Shown here in pieces: positions 9,606-16,930 of a stretch of DNA of 64,000 nt. Numbering within the stretch: position 1 is the stretch's first letter; each line of letters starts with the position of its first letter. This stretch comes from Bacteroidales bacterium. Its GTDB lineage: Bacteria > Bacteroidota > Bacteroidia > Bacteroidales > P3. The position numbers were made by a program, and so were the translations under genes. The stretch is from NCBI GenBank assembly GCA_017934545.1, contig JAGBJI010000007.1:1-64000 (forward strand). Reading direction: 5' to 3'. The notes beneath the pieces are model-generated. The model ran no database searches and had not been told where the DNA came from. It saw only the letters and a list, made by a program, of their open reading frames with translations.

Positions 9606-10436
9606 ATGCCATACGACATCAATACCGCCCTACAGAGGCTTGAACAAAATCTGAGTGACCTGACTTCTGCCAGAAAGCAGGTCGAAGACACCGTAAAAGC
9701 AAGCAGCGAACTTCAAAAAGTTGTTGCTGAGTATGTATCATCAATCGAAACGCTGTGTGCTCACTTAAAAAGACGGGATGCCGACTTAGGTAATCGTGAG
9801 AGTTCTCTTTCACATGAAATCGAAAACATGATTTCTCAGCTAACTACGTCGAATACACAAATTGTTTCGGCATTCAAGAAATCAGTAGAAGATACGACTG
9901 CTGACTTTAGCAATAAAACGAATGCTGAAATCACCAAGTTTGTTGAGCAGAACAACAAACTTGCGGAGCGTGTCCAAGAATTGAACAAACTCCGTGAAGA
10001 GATTAAGAATTCTACTGGTGAGATAAAGGCTATCAAAGAGTCATCTATCCAAATCTCAAAAGATTTGAAAGAATCTCAGGAAGGACAGGATGTCCTACTT
10101 GATGATATTAAGACAAAAGTTGCCTCAGTTGACACTGCTACGCAAAATATAATCAGTTCGCTTGAAAGTCTTAACCAGAGTGTAACCTCGGGCTTTGATA
10201 ATCTTTCTACAAGAACCGATGCGATAGCTAATGATATTGCCCAGCTCACAAGCCTTTGTCAATCAATTAAAAATGCAACTACTGCAATAGGTACTTCTAT
10301 AAAGACTTCCACATCGCAGATTGAAAACAAAATAAACGAAGCCAAAGATATTGTTTCCAAAGCGACAAACATTAACCGATGGATTCTGATTGCAGGGATT
10401 ATACTTATGGCTATTCTTCAATTTGTCATTAAGTAA
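9606..10436 (+). CDS. Long coiled-coil protein with C-terminal membrane anchor
   Basis: 276 residues. Residues ~5-250 are almost entirely polar heptad-like helix (Leu/Ile/Val spaced among Lys, Glu, Ser, Thr, Asn). The last 20 residues (WILIAGIILMAILQFVIK) form one transmembrane helix, so it would be tail-anchored with the coil in the cytoplasm. No enzymatic motif. It sits 22 nt after the helicase gene and 9 nt before the protease gene. Layout resembles signalling or tethering partners of proteases, or MCP/syntaxin-like rods, without belonging to a family I can name. It could be the protease's substrate or membrane platform (inference). Confidence 0.7.
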   Translation: MPYDINTALQRLEQNLSDLTSARKQVEDTVKASSELQKVVAEYVSSIETLCAHLKRRDADLGNRESSLSHEIENMISQLTTSNTQIVSAFKKSVEDTTADFSNKTNAEITKFVEQNNKLAERVQELNKLREEIKNSTGEIKAIKESSIQISKDLKESQEGQDVLLDDIKTKVASVDTATQNIISSLESLNQSVTSGFDNLSTRTDAIANDIAQLTSLCQSIKNATTAIGTSIKTSTSQIENKINEAKDIVSKATNINRWILIAGIILMAILQFVIK

Positions 10437-10445
10437 CAATAAAAC

Positions 10446-11021
10446 ATGAAAAATTATGTTTTCCCAACTGTAGATGATTTGAACGACGGGTGCGGCGTAC
10501 TTGTAGGAAACCTATTTGTCACCGCAGCTCACGTTGTTCAAGAACACGACTTTCGTCTATGGGTAGATGGAAAAGAAGTTCGTCTGAAAAAGGATGATTC
10601 TATACTGTTCAAATACAAACAGGCAGAAGACGGTGCGGACATTGCTGTGTTTCGTTTAGAAGGCTTCAATAGCCCTCTTGAATTTGACACATCTACGCCA
10701 CAAACGGATATGCTTCTTGACAGTATTAGTTATGAGCACATTGTTGAAGGTAGCCCAAACACAGATAACATCTTCCTTGATGAATCAAGGGATTGTTACA
10801 AGTTGATTGAATGTAATGCTACAATAGAAGAATTAGCCGGGAACTTCTATCAATGCAAAACTTCAGTTATCTTGAAACCAGGAAGCAGTGGTAGTCCTGT
10901 GTTTCACAATGGAAAAGTGTTTGGCATTCTTCATGGCGGCCAATTAGGAACAAATCATTGTGTGTTTCAATCAAGTAGTTCTATCCTGACATTATTGCGC
11001 CAGGCGGAAACTCTGAAATAG
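10446..11021 (+). CDS. Trypsin-like serine protease (S1 fold), last cargo gene
   Basis: 191 residues with a complete chymotrypsin-like triad: H29 in FVTAAHVV, D65 in ADIAVF, S148 in GSSGSPVF, followed by a GILHGG strand. There is no signal peptide or PDZ domain, so it is a cytoplasmic protease, unlike DegP/HtrA proteins. It ends the cargo operon 9 nt after the tail-anchored coiled-coil gene. Trypsin-like peptidases recur as effectors in prokaryotic conflict systems, where activation cleaves a partner or host proteins; here a role as the killing or signalling effector is inference from context. Confidence 0.85.
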   Translation: MKNYVFPTVDDLNDGCGVLVGNLFVTAAHVVQEHDFRLWVDGKEVRLKKDDSILFKYKQAEDGADIAVFRLEGFNSPLEFDTSTPQTDMLLDSISYEHIVEGSPNTDNIFLDESRDCYKLIECNATIEELAGNFYQCKTSVILKPGSSGSPVFHNGKVFGILHGGQLGTNHCVFQSSSSILTLLRQAETLK

Positions 11022-11137
11022 ATTTCAAATTTCTTGTTGTTTCACTTTTCCACGTCATGTCTTCTATTCCTTATTCTGATGTCCAATTTCTTTACAACCA
11101 CATTCTTGTGAATGCTTCAATCATCGACATAAACTTA

Positions 11138-11668
11138 TTATAACACAAACAACTTTAACACCCCTAAGACAATCTCCGCGATTATGATACCGAAGCTGAT
11201 GAAGAATACGGTGCATAGTCGTATGAATGTCTTCCTTCCGAAATAGACGCCATCGCCTTTGCTGATAATCTCATAGCACCTTTTCTCGTTCTGGTCAAGC
11301 GCATCACCAATCTTTTTGCGATGCTGATTGAGCATTCCTTCTTCCTTTTCTGAATAGTCTGAATACTTGGCCTGTAACTGTGTGATGGTTTCATCATCCA
11401 GTTTGTTAGTGAAGACTACCTTCCGACTGTCAAGAATAGCCTTAACAATGGCATTCACGGAATTGTCAGTACATTTGCTGGCAGCAATCACTGCGGTAAC
11501 TATTTTCTGCAAGTCATCTTTGGCTTGTACGAGTTGATTGACGATGCCTTTCATCGTCTCCACGTCTGTAGTGACTTGGCTTAACTGTTCTGCCAGATTG
11601 TCTTTCTGTTCGGCTATCTCTTCCTGCATGTTGATATTCTCAACAAGGTTGTCATATTTATTCTTCAT
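11138..11668 (-). CDS. Coiled-coil protein with C-terminal TM, downstream of relaxase
   Basis: 176 residues, family not recognised. The first ~65 residues are a Glu/Gln-rich coiled coil, the middle is polar, and the last ~28 residues (from FIRLCTVFF to LKLFVL) are a hydrophobic membrane segment. It starts 12 nt after the relaxase stop on the same strand, so it belongs to the mobilization operon and might anchor the relaxosome at the membrane or coupling protein (inference). It converges with the cargo operon; about 116 bp separate the two stops. Confidence 0.65.
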   Translation of the reverse strand: MKNKYDNLVENINMQEEIAEQKDNLAEQLSQVTTDVETMKGIVNQLVQAKDDLQKIVTAVIAASKCTDNSVNAIVKAILDSRKVVFTNKLDDETITQLQAKYSDYSEKEEGMLNQHRKKIGDALDQNEKRCYEIISKGDGVYFGRKTFIRLCTVFFISFGIIIAEIVLGVLKLFVL

Positions 11669-11680
11669 ATCGATTTGTGT

Positions 11681-12916
11681 TTAACGTCCATATCCTTTAC
11701 TTCTCTTGATGGGCTTGCATAGCCACTTGGCATGTTGGGCACAACGTCTTGCCCATTCACGCTCATCCTCGTCCTTGTCCTTGCCCCAGTCAGAGGAAGT
11801 ACCCCCACCGCCACCACTGGATTCTGCAACGGTAGTGGCTGCATCGACGTAGTTCATGAACAGTAGCATAGCAACGTTCAATACATTCTCAACAGGTACA
11901 GATTCATCAGGTGCGGTGGTGTTTGCTTCCATAGCCTTGTATGCTTCCAATGGCATTGCGATAGAATAATTCTTGCCATCAACAGACAATATCTTCCTGA
12001 AAACAGATGGTGCTTCCGTCTTGGGTTGGGCAGCGTTCTGACGCTCTGCATAGCGTTCTGTGAGAGGCTTTCTTGCAGCGGTCTGGGAGTTGCCCAAGGT
12101 AGTACTGGGTTTCACAACTGTTGGAGCAACTGGACGAAGTTTCTTCCATGCGGCTTCAAGTTTGGATGCTGTCAAGTCTCGACCTTTACCCAACTTGGAT
12201 GACTTGAAACGGGAGCTGCCACGAAGTACGGTGTACCCATGCAGCACTCCTTCTTTGTCACGTTGCTCATGGACTTTGTAACCTCGGCTTTCAAGTCCGT
12301 GCTTATAACTGTCCCAATCATATCTTGACATTCCACGGAGGATGTCGTAACAGGCATCTGTTATCTCCTTCAAGTGAGCCTCGTGAATGTCCTCGGGCAA
12401 CTCCCAACCACGTTCTACATTGATGGCATGGGCAGCCTTGGTTGCACTTTCTCCGATGAAGGAGTCATTCATGAGGTTGCCGTCAAGGTCAATGCGGTTG
12501 ATGAGGATGTGAAGGTGCGGGATGCCGGACTTCGCATCAAAGTGAAGACAGGCGAAAATCTGCGCTCTGTCCAGATTGAACTTGCCAACTCCCTTCTTCT
12601 TGCCGTCCTTGGTCTGAACTTCTTTCTTGAACTCTTCAAGAAACCGCTGCGCATATTGATACCAGTCATTGAGCGTCCAACCCTTTGTCTCTTCAAGAGA
12701 TGGGGAAACCTCCATCCGAAGGGTCGGCTTGGTGACGGGTTTACGTCTGAATTTCGGTTCATACTTCTGGTGGATGGTTTCCATCGCTCCCCACATGGCG
12801 AGAGGAGTAAGTCCCTCGTCAAGATTGCGTGTCAGCACGATGTCGGCACGGTTATGTTTGGTGGCATAGTTCGTCATGGCTGAGCCATGCGATATGGGCT
12901 TGGCTTTTGCTATCAT
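11681..12916 (-). CDS. Relaxase / mobilization nuclease (HUH type)
   Basis: 411 residues. The N-terminal ~260 residues form a relaxase domain: candidate metal-binding His residues at H125 and in the HLH motif H134-L-H136 (GIPHLHILINR). The N-terminal SHGSAMTNYATK segment resembles the strand before the catalytic Tyr, with Y17 a candidate nucleophile. After ~265 comes a low-complexity, proline- and alanine-rich linker, then a Ser/Gly-rich stretch and basic tail. It nicks oriT and pilots DNA during mobilization. The MobC-like gene ends 4 nt upstream. Family: Bacteroides-type mobilization proteins. Confidence 0.85.
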   Translation of the reverse strand: MIAKAKPISHGSAMTNYATKHNRADIVLTRNLDEGLTPLAMWGAMETIHQKYEPKFRRKPVTKPTLRMEVSPSLEETKGWTLNDWYQYAQRFLEEFKKEVQTKDGKKKGVGKFNLDRAQIFACLHFDAKSGIPHLHILINRIDLDGNLMNDSFIGESATKAAHAINVERGWELPEDIHEAHLKEITDACYDILRGMSRYDWDSYKHGLESRGYKVHEQRDKEGVLHGYTVLRGSSRFKSSKLGKGRDLTASKLEAAWKKLRPVAPTVVKPSTTLGNSQTAARKPLTERYAERQNAAQPKTEAPSVFRKILSVDGKNYSIAMPLEAYKAMEANTTAPDESVPVENVLNVAMLLFMNYVDAATTVAESSGGGGGTSSDWGKDKDEDEREWARRCAQHAKWLCKPIKRSKGYGR

Positions 12917-12920
12917 ACCA

Positions 12921-13283
12921 TTATCTTCTAAACATTCCTTCTATCTCTACAAGGCGGCGGATAAGGCTGTTCACGCCCTCAATCCACTGCTTCATAAACT
13001 GCTCGTTGCGGAAGTATTTCTTACGTTGTTCCTGGGTAGTGCCGTGAAGGGCATTCTTTATCAGGACAAGCTCACCTCGGGCAGCTTTCAGCGACATAAG
13101 GGCATCAGCCTCTTTGTCGCTCATCATCACCTTTGGCTCCTGCCCAAGGGATGTGTCATGGATATACTGGCTCTTCTTCAGCCCACAGGCTGTAGCCATC
13201 CTTACAATCTTCTCGTTCTCGTCGGGCGTATAGCACACGGTAATGCGTGGATTGCGCCCTTTGCGTTCTATGTTCTGTACCAT
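12921..13283 (-). CDS. MobC-like plasmid mobilization accessory protein
   Basis: 120 residues. The N-terminus (RNPRITVCYTPDENEKI) fits a ribbon-helix-helix strand and helix, and the GLKKSQYI segment and helical remainder match MobC-type relaxosome proteins, which bind oriT and help the relaxase nick. It is the first gene of the mobilization operon, 4 nt before the relaxase. The 182-bp gap upstream is the likely oriT. Family assignment rests on pattern and context. Confidence 0.75.
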   Translation of the reverse strand: MVQNIERKGRNPRITVCYTPDENEKIVRMATACGLKKSQYIHDTSLGQEPKVMMSDKEADALMSLKAARGELVLIKNALHGTTQEQRKKYFRNEQFMKQWIEGVNSLIRRLVEIEGMFRR

Positions 13284-13465
13284 TGTCAGATGGTTTTAAC
13301 TGTTGGTTATAACTGGGCTTGGTCAACCCAATGCGAGCCTGCGAGTATTGCAAGAGGTCAAACGGTCTGGCAAGTAGCGAAGCGGATTGTCGGACATTGA
13401 CACTTCTTGTTTAGAGAGTACGAAAATCCAGGCTCCCTTCGGGGGTGTCCCAAAGCATTGGGTAA
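13284..13465. other. Candidate oriT region upstream of the mobilization genes
   Basis: A 182-bp gap directly upstream of the MobC-like gene. It contains short inverted repeats such as CCCAA-AGCA-TTGGG (13449-13462) and TGGG-9 nt-CCCA near 13311. In Bacteroides mobilizable elements oriT normally lies just upstream of mob genes. No nic site could be recognised. Confidence 0.35.
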
Positions 13466-14389
13466 TTATCCGGCATCGTCGGGTGTCGTTTCGGCAGCGA
13501 CGATGGCGGTAGCATCTGGAGGGGTATCACCAGGCGGTTCAGAGGACGGCTGTGCCTCGTTCTCTGGCTCGTTCCCTGCCCTGTCATAGAGATAGGCGGC
13601 ATCTGTCAAGGTGATGGATGGGGACGTGTTGTTGAGCGCAAGCGAAAAAAGGTTTTCTTCATTCGGTGTGGTCGGCTCGACACCATCATTGAATGGTTTC
13701 CTTTCCCTATCGTTACCATCATTTGAATTGTCATGGCTAACGGGGTCGGAATGCTTAAAGGTGTACTCATCCCTTTGTTCGATGGTTTGCCCATCTGATT
13801 GATGTGCGGTTTGCTCCAAATCGCTATCGGTTGAAGAAAGGGATAAGGAATTGCTCTCATCGGCGTAATTGCCATTGTTGACATCGGCTACCGTTCTGTT
13901 GGCAACAACACCATTGGCAATTGCTCCATCGGTGGCGGTTCCATTGCCGACATTACAAGTGGCAGCACTCTGGCTCTTGTGGTTTGCCTTGATGCGTGGC
14001 TCTACTTGGGGATTACGTGAGTAATGCGTATTGCGGATTTCCTGACCACCCACATACCAACTGGCGATACAATGGACTGTGAAGACGGTGGTACGGAAGT
14101 TAGGCACGGATGATACAAGTCCCACCTCATGAAACATGTCAACCATCTTGGAGGCAGTCTTGCGATTGCACTTCCAGAGCTGGGCAAGTTCCACTTCCGA
14201 AATGGCAAACTGCCCTGGGGTCAGGTCAACTGAATACTCCTTTTTCTCATAGTGCGTCGGCTCCTTCACTGACATTTGCAAGAAGGTAGCAAAGCACTTC
14301 ATGCGGTCGAATCCCTGTGGGTAGTTGAACAGGAAATCCAACTGTCGGTCTGATAGAAACAGACCATAAGATAAATCATCTTTGTACAT
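13466..14389 (-). CDS. Winged-helix-like DNA-binding protein (possible replication/regulatory protein)
   Basis: 307 residues. Residues ~1-110 look like a helix-turn-helix domain: FAISEVELAQLWKCNRKTASKMVDMFHEVGLV fits a wHTH recognition helix as in replication-initiator or GntR-like folds. The rest (from ~140) is Asn/Ser/Thr- and acid-rich low-complexity sequence with no domain. Similar proteins accompany mob genes on Bacteroides mobilizable elements, but I cannot assign a role. It ends 182 bp before the MobC-like gene and starts 67 bp after the small gene at 14457. Confidence 0.55.
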   Translation of the reverse strand: MYKDDLSYGLFLSDRQLDFLFNYPQGFDRMKCFATFLQMSVKEPTHYEKKEYSVDLTPGQFAISEVELAQLWKCNRKTASKMVDMFHEVGLVSSVPNFRTTVFTVHCIASWYVGGQEIRNTHYSRNPQVEPRIKANHKSQSAATCNVGNGTATDGAIANGVVANRTVADVNNGNYADESNSLSLSSTDSDLEQTAHQSDGQTIEQRDEYTFKHSDPVSHDNSNDGNDRERKPFNDGVEPTTPNEENLFSLALNNTSPSITLTDAAYLYDRAGNEPENEAQPSSEPPGDTPPDATAIVAAETTPDDAG

Positions 14390-14456
14390 GGTACGTTGTC
14401 TTTAATTGTTTACGGGTGCGGACACCCACTAAGTTCATTTCTCATTCTTGGTTTAC

Positions 14457-14765
14457 TCATCTGTGGAAACCCCTGCTGCGAGTCTCTGGCAAGTCATCGG
14501 CAATGCTGATAAGGGCTTCGTTCAACTTCTGCTCCTCCGCTTTGTTTAGCAGATGGATGGCATCGATGTTGATGGCGAGTGCGGCGGCTTCGCGTCCGTA
14601 CCTGATAGCCTCTTGGTCATCATCAATCGCCTTGTTCGCTCCTATTGCGTCGATGTAGGCATTCACCTTGTCGCGCATGGTGAAATAGCCCAAGCCTGTC
14701 TTTGCCCAGTTAGCGGCTGAGTTAACGGCACTCTCTTTGAGTGCGGATAGTTCCTGTTCCTTCAT
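14457..14765 (-). CDS. Small helical protein of unknown function
   Basis: 102 residues, not recognised; mostly helical and rich in Ala, Glu and Asp, with a basic tail (RSRGFHR). Its ATG overlaps the stop of the excisionase-like gene by one base (TGATG), so the two are translationally coupled. A role in element regulation or excision with its partner is inference. Confidence 0.6.
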   Translation of the reverse strand: MKEQELSALKESAVNSAANWAKTGLGYFTMRDKVNAYIDAIGANKAIDDDQEAIRYGREAAALAINIDAIHLLNKAEEQKLNEALISIADDLPETRSRGFHR

Positions 14766-15103
14766 CAGTGCTTCTTGCTAAGGGTTTGCATGTGAATACG
14801 GGCAGCATCGTCAATCTCTTCTTGGGTATAGACTCGGTTCCTCCGAATCCATGAAAGAATGTCTGCTTTCTCGAAGTAGATCATCTTTCCATTGGGTCGG
14901 TAGAAAGGAATACTCTGCTCGCACGTCATCTTGTAAAGGGAACTGCGAGCCATGCCCATGAACTTGGCGGCTTCCTCGACGGTTAATACTTCCTTGCTTG
15001 AATCAAGGATGTCTTCCAGAACGTCAACGCGCTTCTGGAGTTCTGCAACCTGCTTGTGCAGTTGGGTGTCCTTCTGGACGGGGTTCTGTTGTGTCATTTT
15101 CAA
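14765..15103 (-). CDS. Excisionase-like MerR/HTH_17 DNA-binding protein
   Basis: 112 residues. An N-terminal coiled coil (residues ~15-40) is followed by LTVEEAAKFMGMARSSLYKMTCEQSIPFYRPNGKMIYFEKADILSWI, the typical helix-turn-helix, wing and final helix of the excisionase/HTH_17 family. These proteins bend DNA near attachment sites and bias recombinases toward excision, or regulate such operons. It is the outermost gene at the right side of the element, where such genes commonly sit. Confidence 0.85.
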   Translation of the reverse strand: MKMTQQNPVQKDTQLHKQVAELQKRVDVLEDILDSSKEVLTVEEAAKFMGMARSSLYKMTCEQSIPFYRPNGKMIYFEKADILSWIRRNRVYTQEEIDDAARIHMQTLSKKH

Positions 15104-15482
15104 CTTACTTTTTTGTTTTACCTATTTATATTATACACATTTGTCACTCCATGACTGCCACATGTGCTGACCAGATAACAGAGGGTGTTTGTCGGTCAAA
15201 AGAGGAATGCGGCAGTGCTAAGTTAGTCCTATAGGATGGGCTGGAAAAATAATCGGCACAGAAAAGTTCGATTTTTGACTGTTCTTAACTGGCGAGTATG
15301 ATTTTGCAGCAATAATCATACTAATAAACCGTTCGGGATGCTTGTTTTCGTTGGGGATGTTACCATCCGAAACAAGCATGTCAGAAGCACCACTTTGTGC
15401 CACTTCTTGCCACCAAAACCGAGGGTCGGCTTGCCCGATTAAAAAAGTTGCAACATATCGCATATATCTCAATTATTTTTCG
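15104..15482. other. Right-end junction region of the mobile element
   Basis: About 380 bp without a gene. It holds the excisionase-like gene's upstream region and a hairpin (separate entry at 15338-15379). The rpe promoter follows. The element/chromosome boundary must lie here, but no direct repeat of the left end can be tested because the left end is outside. Confidence 0.4.
15338..15379. repeat. Inverted repeat near the element's right end
   Basis: ATGCTTGTTTTCG (15338-15350) pairs with CGAAACAAGCAT (15368-15379) with one bulged T, leaving a 17-nt loop. No T-run follows on either strand, so it is not a simple terminator; it could be a recombinase or excisionase arm site or a transfer-related structure. 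Confidence 0.45.
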
Positions 15483-15490
15483 TAACTTTG
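15483..15490 (+). promoter_or_regulatory. Bacteroidetes -7 box for rpe
   Basis: TAACTTTG at 15483-15490 followed by CAG. Transcription would start near 15497, giving a very short leader and favouring the GTG at 15513 as rpe start. Confidence 0.65.
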
Positions 15491-15512
15491 CAGAAAATTT
15501 TTGAATAAAAAA

Positions 15513-16169
15513 GTGAAAATTCAACAAAAAAAAGTGGCTGCATCGTTGCTTTCCTGCGATTTTGCACGCCTTAAGGACGAAATAGAGATGTTGAACAACA
15601 GTGAAAACGATTATGTTCACTGTGATGTGATGGACGGACATTTCGTTCCTAATATTTCTTTCGGCCAACCGCTGATAAAAGCCGTTAAGGCACACGCAAA
15701 GCAACCGTTGGACGTGCATTTGATGATTACCGATGCCGACAAATATTTGGAGGAATTCGCACGCTTGGGTGCCGACATCATAACAGTGCATTACGAAGCC
15801 TGCACGCATCTGAACAGAACGCTTTGCACCATAAAGCAATTGGGTAAAAAAGCCTGCGTTGCACTCAACCCCCACACTCCGGTGTTGCTTACAGAAGACA
15901 TATTGCCTTTGTGCGACATGGTTTTGCTGATGAGCGTCAATCCGGGCTTCGGCGGACAGAAATTCATTGACAATACGTTCAGTAAAATTCGCACCCTAAA
16001 ACAGATGATTGAGCAAAAACAATTGCAAACCTTGATTCAAATAGACGGAGGTGTCAATACGGACAATGCCGCACAGCTTTACCAAGCGGGTGCAGATGTA
16101 TTGGTGGCGGGCAGCAGCGTGTTTAAAAGCAAAAATCCGTTGCAGACAATTCACAATTTAAAGAATTAG
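15513..16169 (+). CDS. rpe: Ribulose-phosphate 3-epimerase
   Basis: Interconverts ribulose 5-phosphate and xylulose 5-phosphate in the cytoplasmic pentose phosphate pathway. The TIM-barrel family motifs are present: ASLLSCDFARL near the N-terminus, HCDVMDGHFVPNISFG with the catalytic Asp, LDVHLMI, MSVNPGFGGQ, and IDGGVN with the second Asp. No ATG exists before the conserved core. The frame opens at TTG 15501, but GTG 15513 gives MKIQQKKVAASLL, which aligns with the usual family start, and the promoter lies only ~25 nt upstream. First chromosomal gene after the mobile element; the PHP phosphatase gene follows after 13 nt. Confidence 0.93.
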   Translation: MKIQQKKVAASLLSCDFARLKDEIEMLNNSENDYVHCDVMDGHFVPNISFGQPLIKAVKAHAKQPLDVHLMITDADKYLEEFARLGADIITVHYEACTHLNRTLCTIKQLGKKACVALNPHTPVLLTEDILPLCDMVLLMSVNPGFGGQKFIDNTFSKIRTLKQMIEQKQLQTLIQIDGGVNTDNAAQLYQAGADVLVAGSSVFKSKNPLQTIHNLKN

Positions 16170-16182
16170 ACACTGTAAAGAA

Positions 16183-16914
16183 ATGGGATGGTTTTTTAAA
16201 AAGAAAAAAGCGGTAGACTTGCAATACATCAAAACGGACATACACTCGCATATGTTGCCCGGAATTGACGACGGAGCGTCGTCAATGGCGGAAAGCGTGC
16301 ATTTAATCAAGCAGATGCGGGATTTGGGTTACAAAAAAATGATAATAACCCCGCATGTAAGGTTCGGTTCGTTTGACAATGATACCGCAGAGTTTGAATC
16401 GCGTTTGAGGGATGTAGTCTATGCCTTGCAGGAATCAGGTATAGAAATGGAATTGGAAGTAGGTGCCGAGCAGACAATAGATGAAGGTTTCAAAGAGCAT
16501 TTCCGTAACGGCGAGTTGAAGCATTTCGGCAGAAACAAGTATCTTTTGATTGAATTCCCTTTCAATATGTTGCCGATGAATATCAAAGACACCGTGTTTG
16601 ATTTGCAAAGTGCAGGTTACAGTCTTATTTTGGCTCACCCCGAGCGTTATCTGTATCTGCGGGAACAGAAAGATATGATAGACTATCTGCATGATTCCAA
16701 CGTTTTGTTCCAATTGAACATTCTTTCTTTGACGGGATTTTACGACAAAGCCACGAGAAATTTCGCCCGTTGGCTGATTAAACAGGATTATATTGACTTG
16801 GTGGGAACGGATTTACACCATCAAAAACATTTGGACGGAGTAAAAAAAGCCTTAACCGACAAATACCTGCACAAATTAGTTGATTGTGACAGATTAATGA
16901 ACAGTATGTTTTAA
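16183..16914 (+). CDS. PHP-domain tyrosine-protein phosphatase (CpsB/YwqE-like)
   Basis: 243 residues. KTDIHSHMLPGIDDGASSM carries the first metal-binding His pair of the PHP fold; ITPHVRFG, EVGAEQ, LAHPERY and GTDLHH supply the remaining His/Asp/Glu ligands. Family members are Mn-dependent phosphotyrosine phosphatases that control capsule or exopolysaccharide export kinases; in Bacteroidetes they are often free-standing, as here. No polysaccharide genes are nearby. It lies 13 nt after rpe and 16 nt before purB, so it is probably part of one transcript. Confidence 0.88.
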   Translation: MGWFFKKKKAVDLQYIKTDIHSHMLPGIDDGASSMAESVHLIKQMRDLGYKKMIITPHVRFGSFDNDTAEFESRLRDVVYALQESGIEMELEVGAEQTIDEGFKEHFRNGELKHFGRNKYLLIEFPFNMLPMNIKDTVFDLQSAGYSLILAHPERYLYLREQKDMIDYLHDSNVLFQLNILSLTGFYDKATRNFARWLIKQDYIDLVGTDLHHQKHLDGVKKALTDKYLHKLVDCDRLMNSMF

Positions 16915-16930
16915 ACAAAAAGATAATATT

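Larger units (their letters stand above)
1..15450. mobile_element. Integrated mobilizable element with cargo operon (left end outside window)
   Basis: The region holds the C-terminus of a tyrosine recombinase, a serine recombinase, a six-gene cargo operon, and a divergent block with relaxase, MobC-like protein, a winged-helix-like protein and an excisionase-like regulator. No housekeeping gene lies between them. The right boundary is placed between the excisionase-like gene and the rpe promoter at 15483; I could not find an attachment-site duplication. The left end lies outside the window. No type IV secretion genes are seen, so transfer would need a helper element. Moderately sure of the element, unsure of its ends. 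Confidence 0.75.

Noticed and set aside
1292..11021. BREX, DISARM or Dnd assignment for the cargo operon
   Set aside because: No pglZ, brxC, drmA/B/C, dndC/D or ptu-like genes are present.
15381..15875. Long antisense frame over rpe
   Set aside because: rpe on the plus strand has full family motifs; the antisense product has none.
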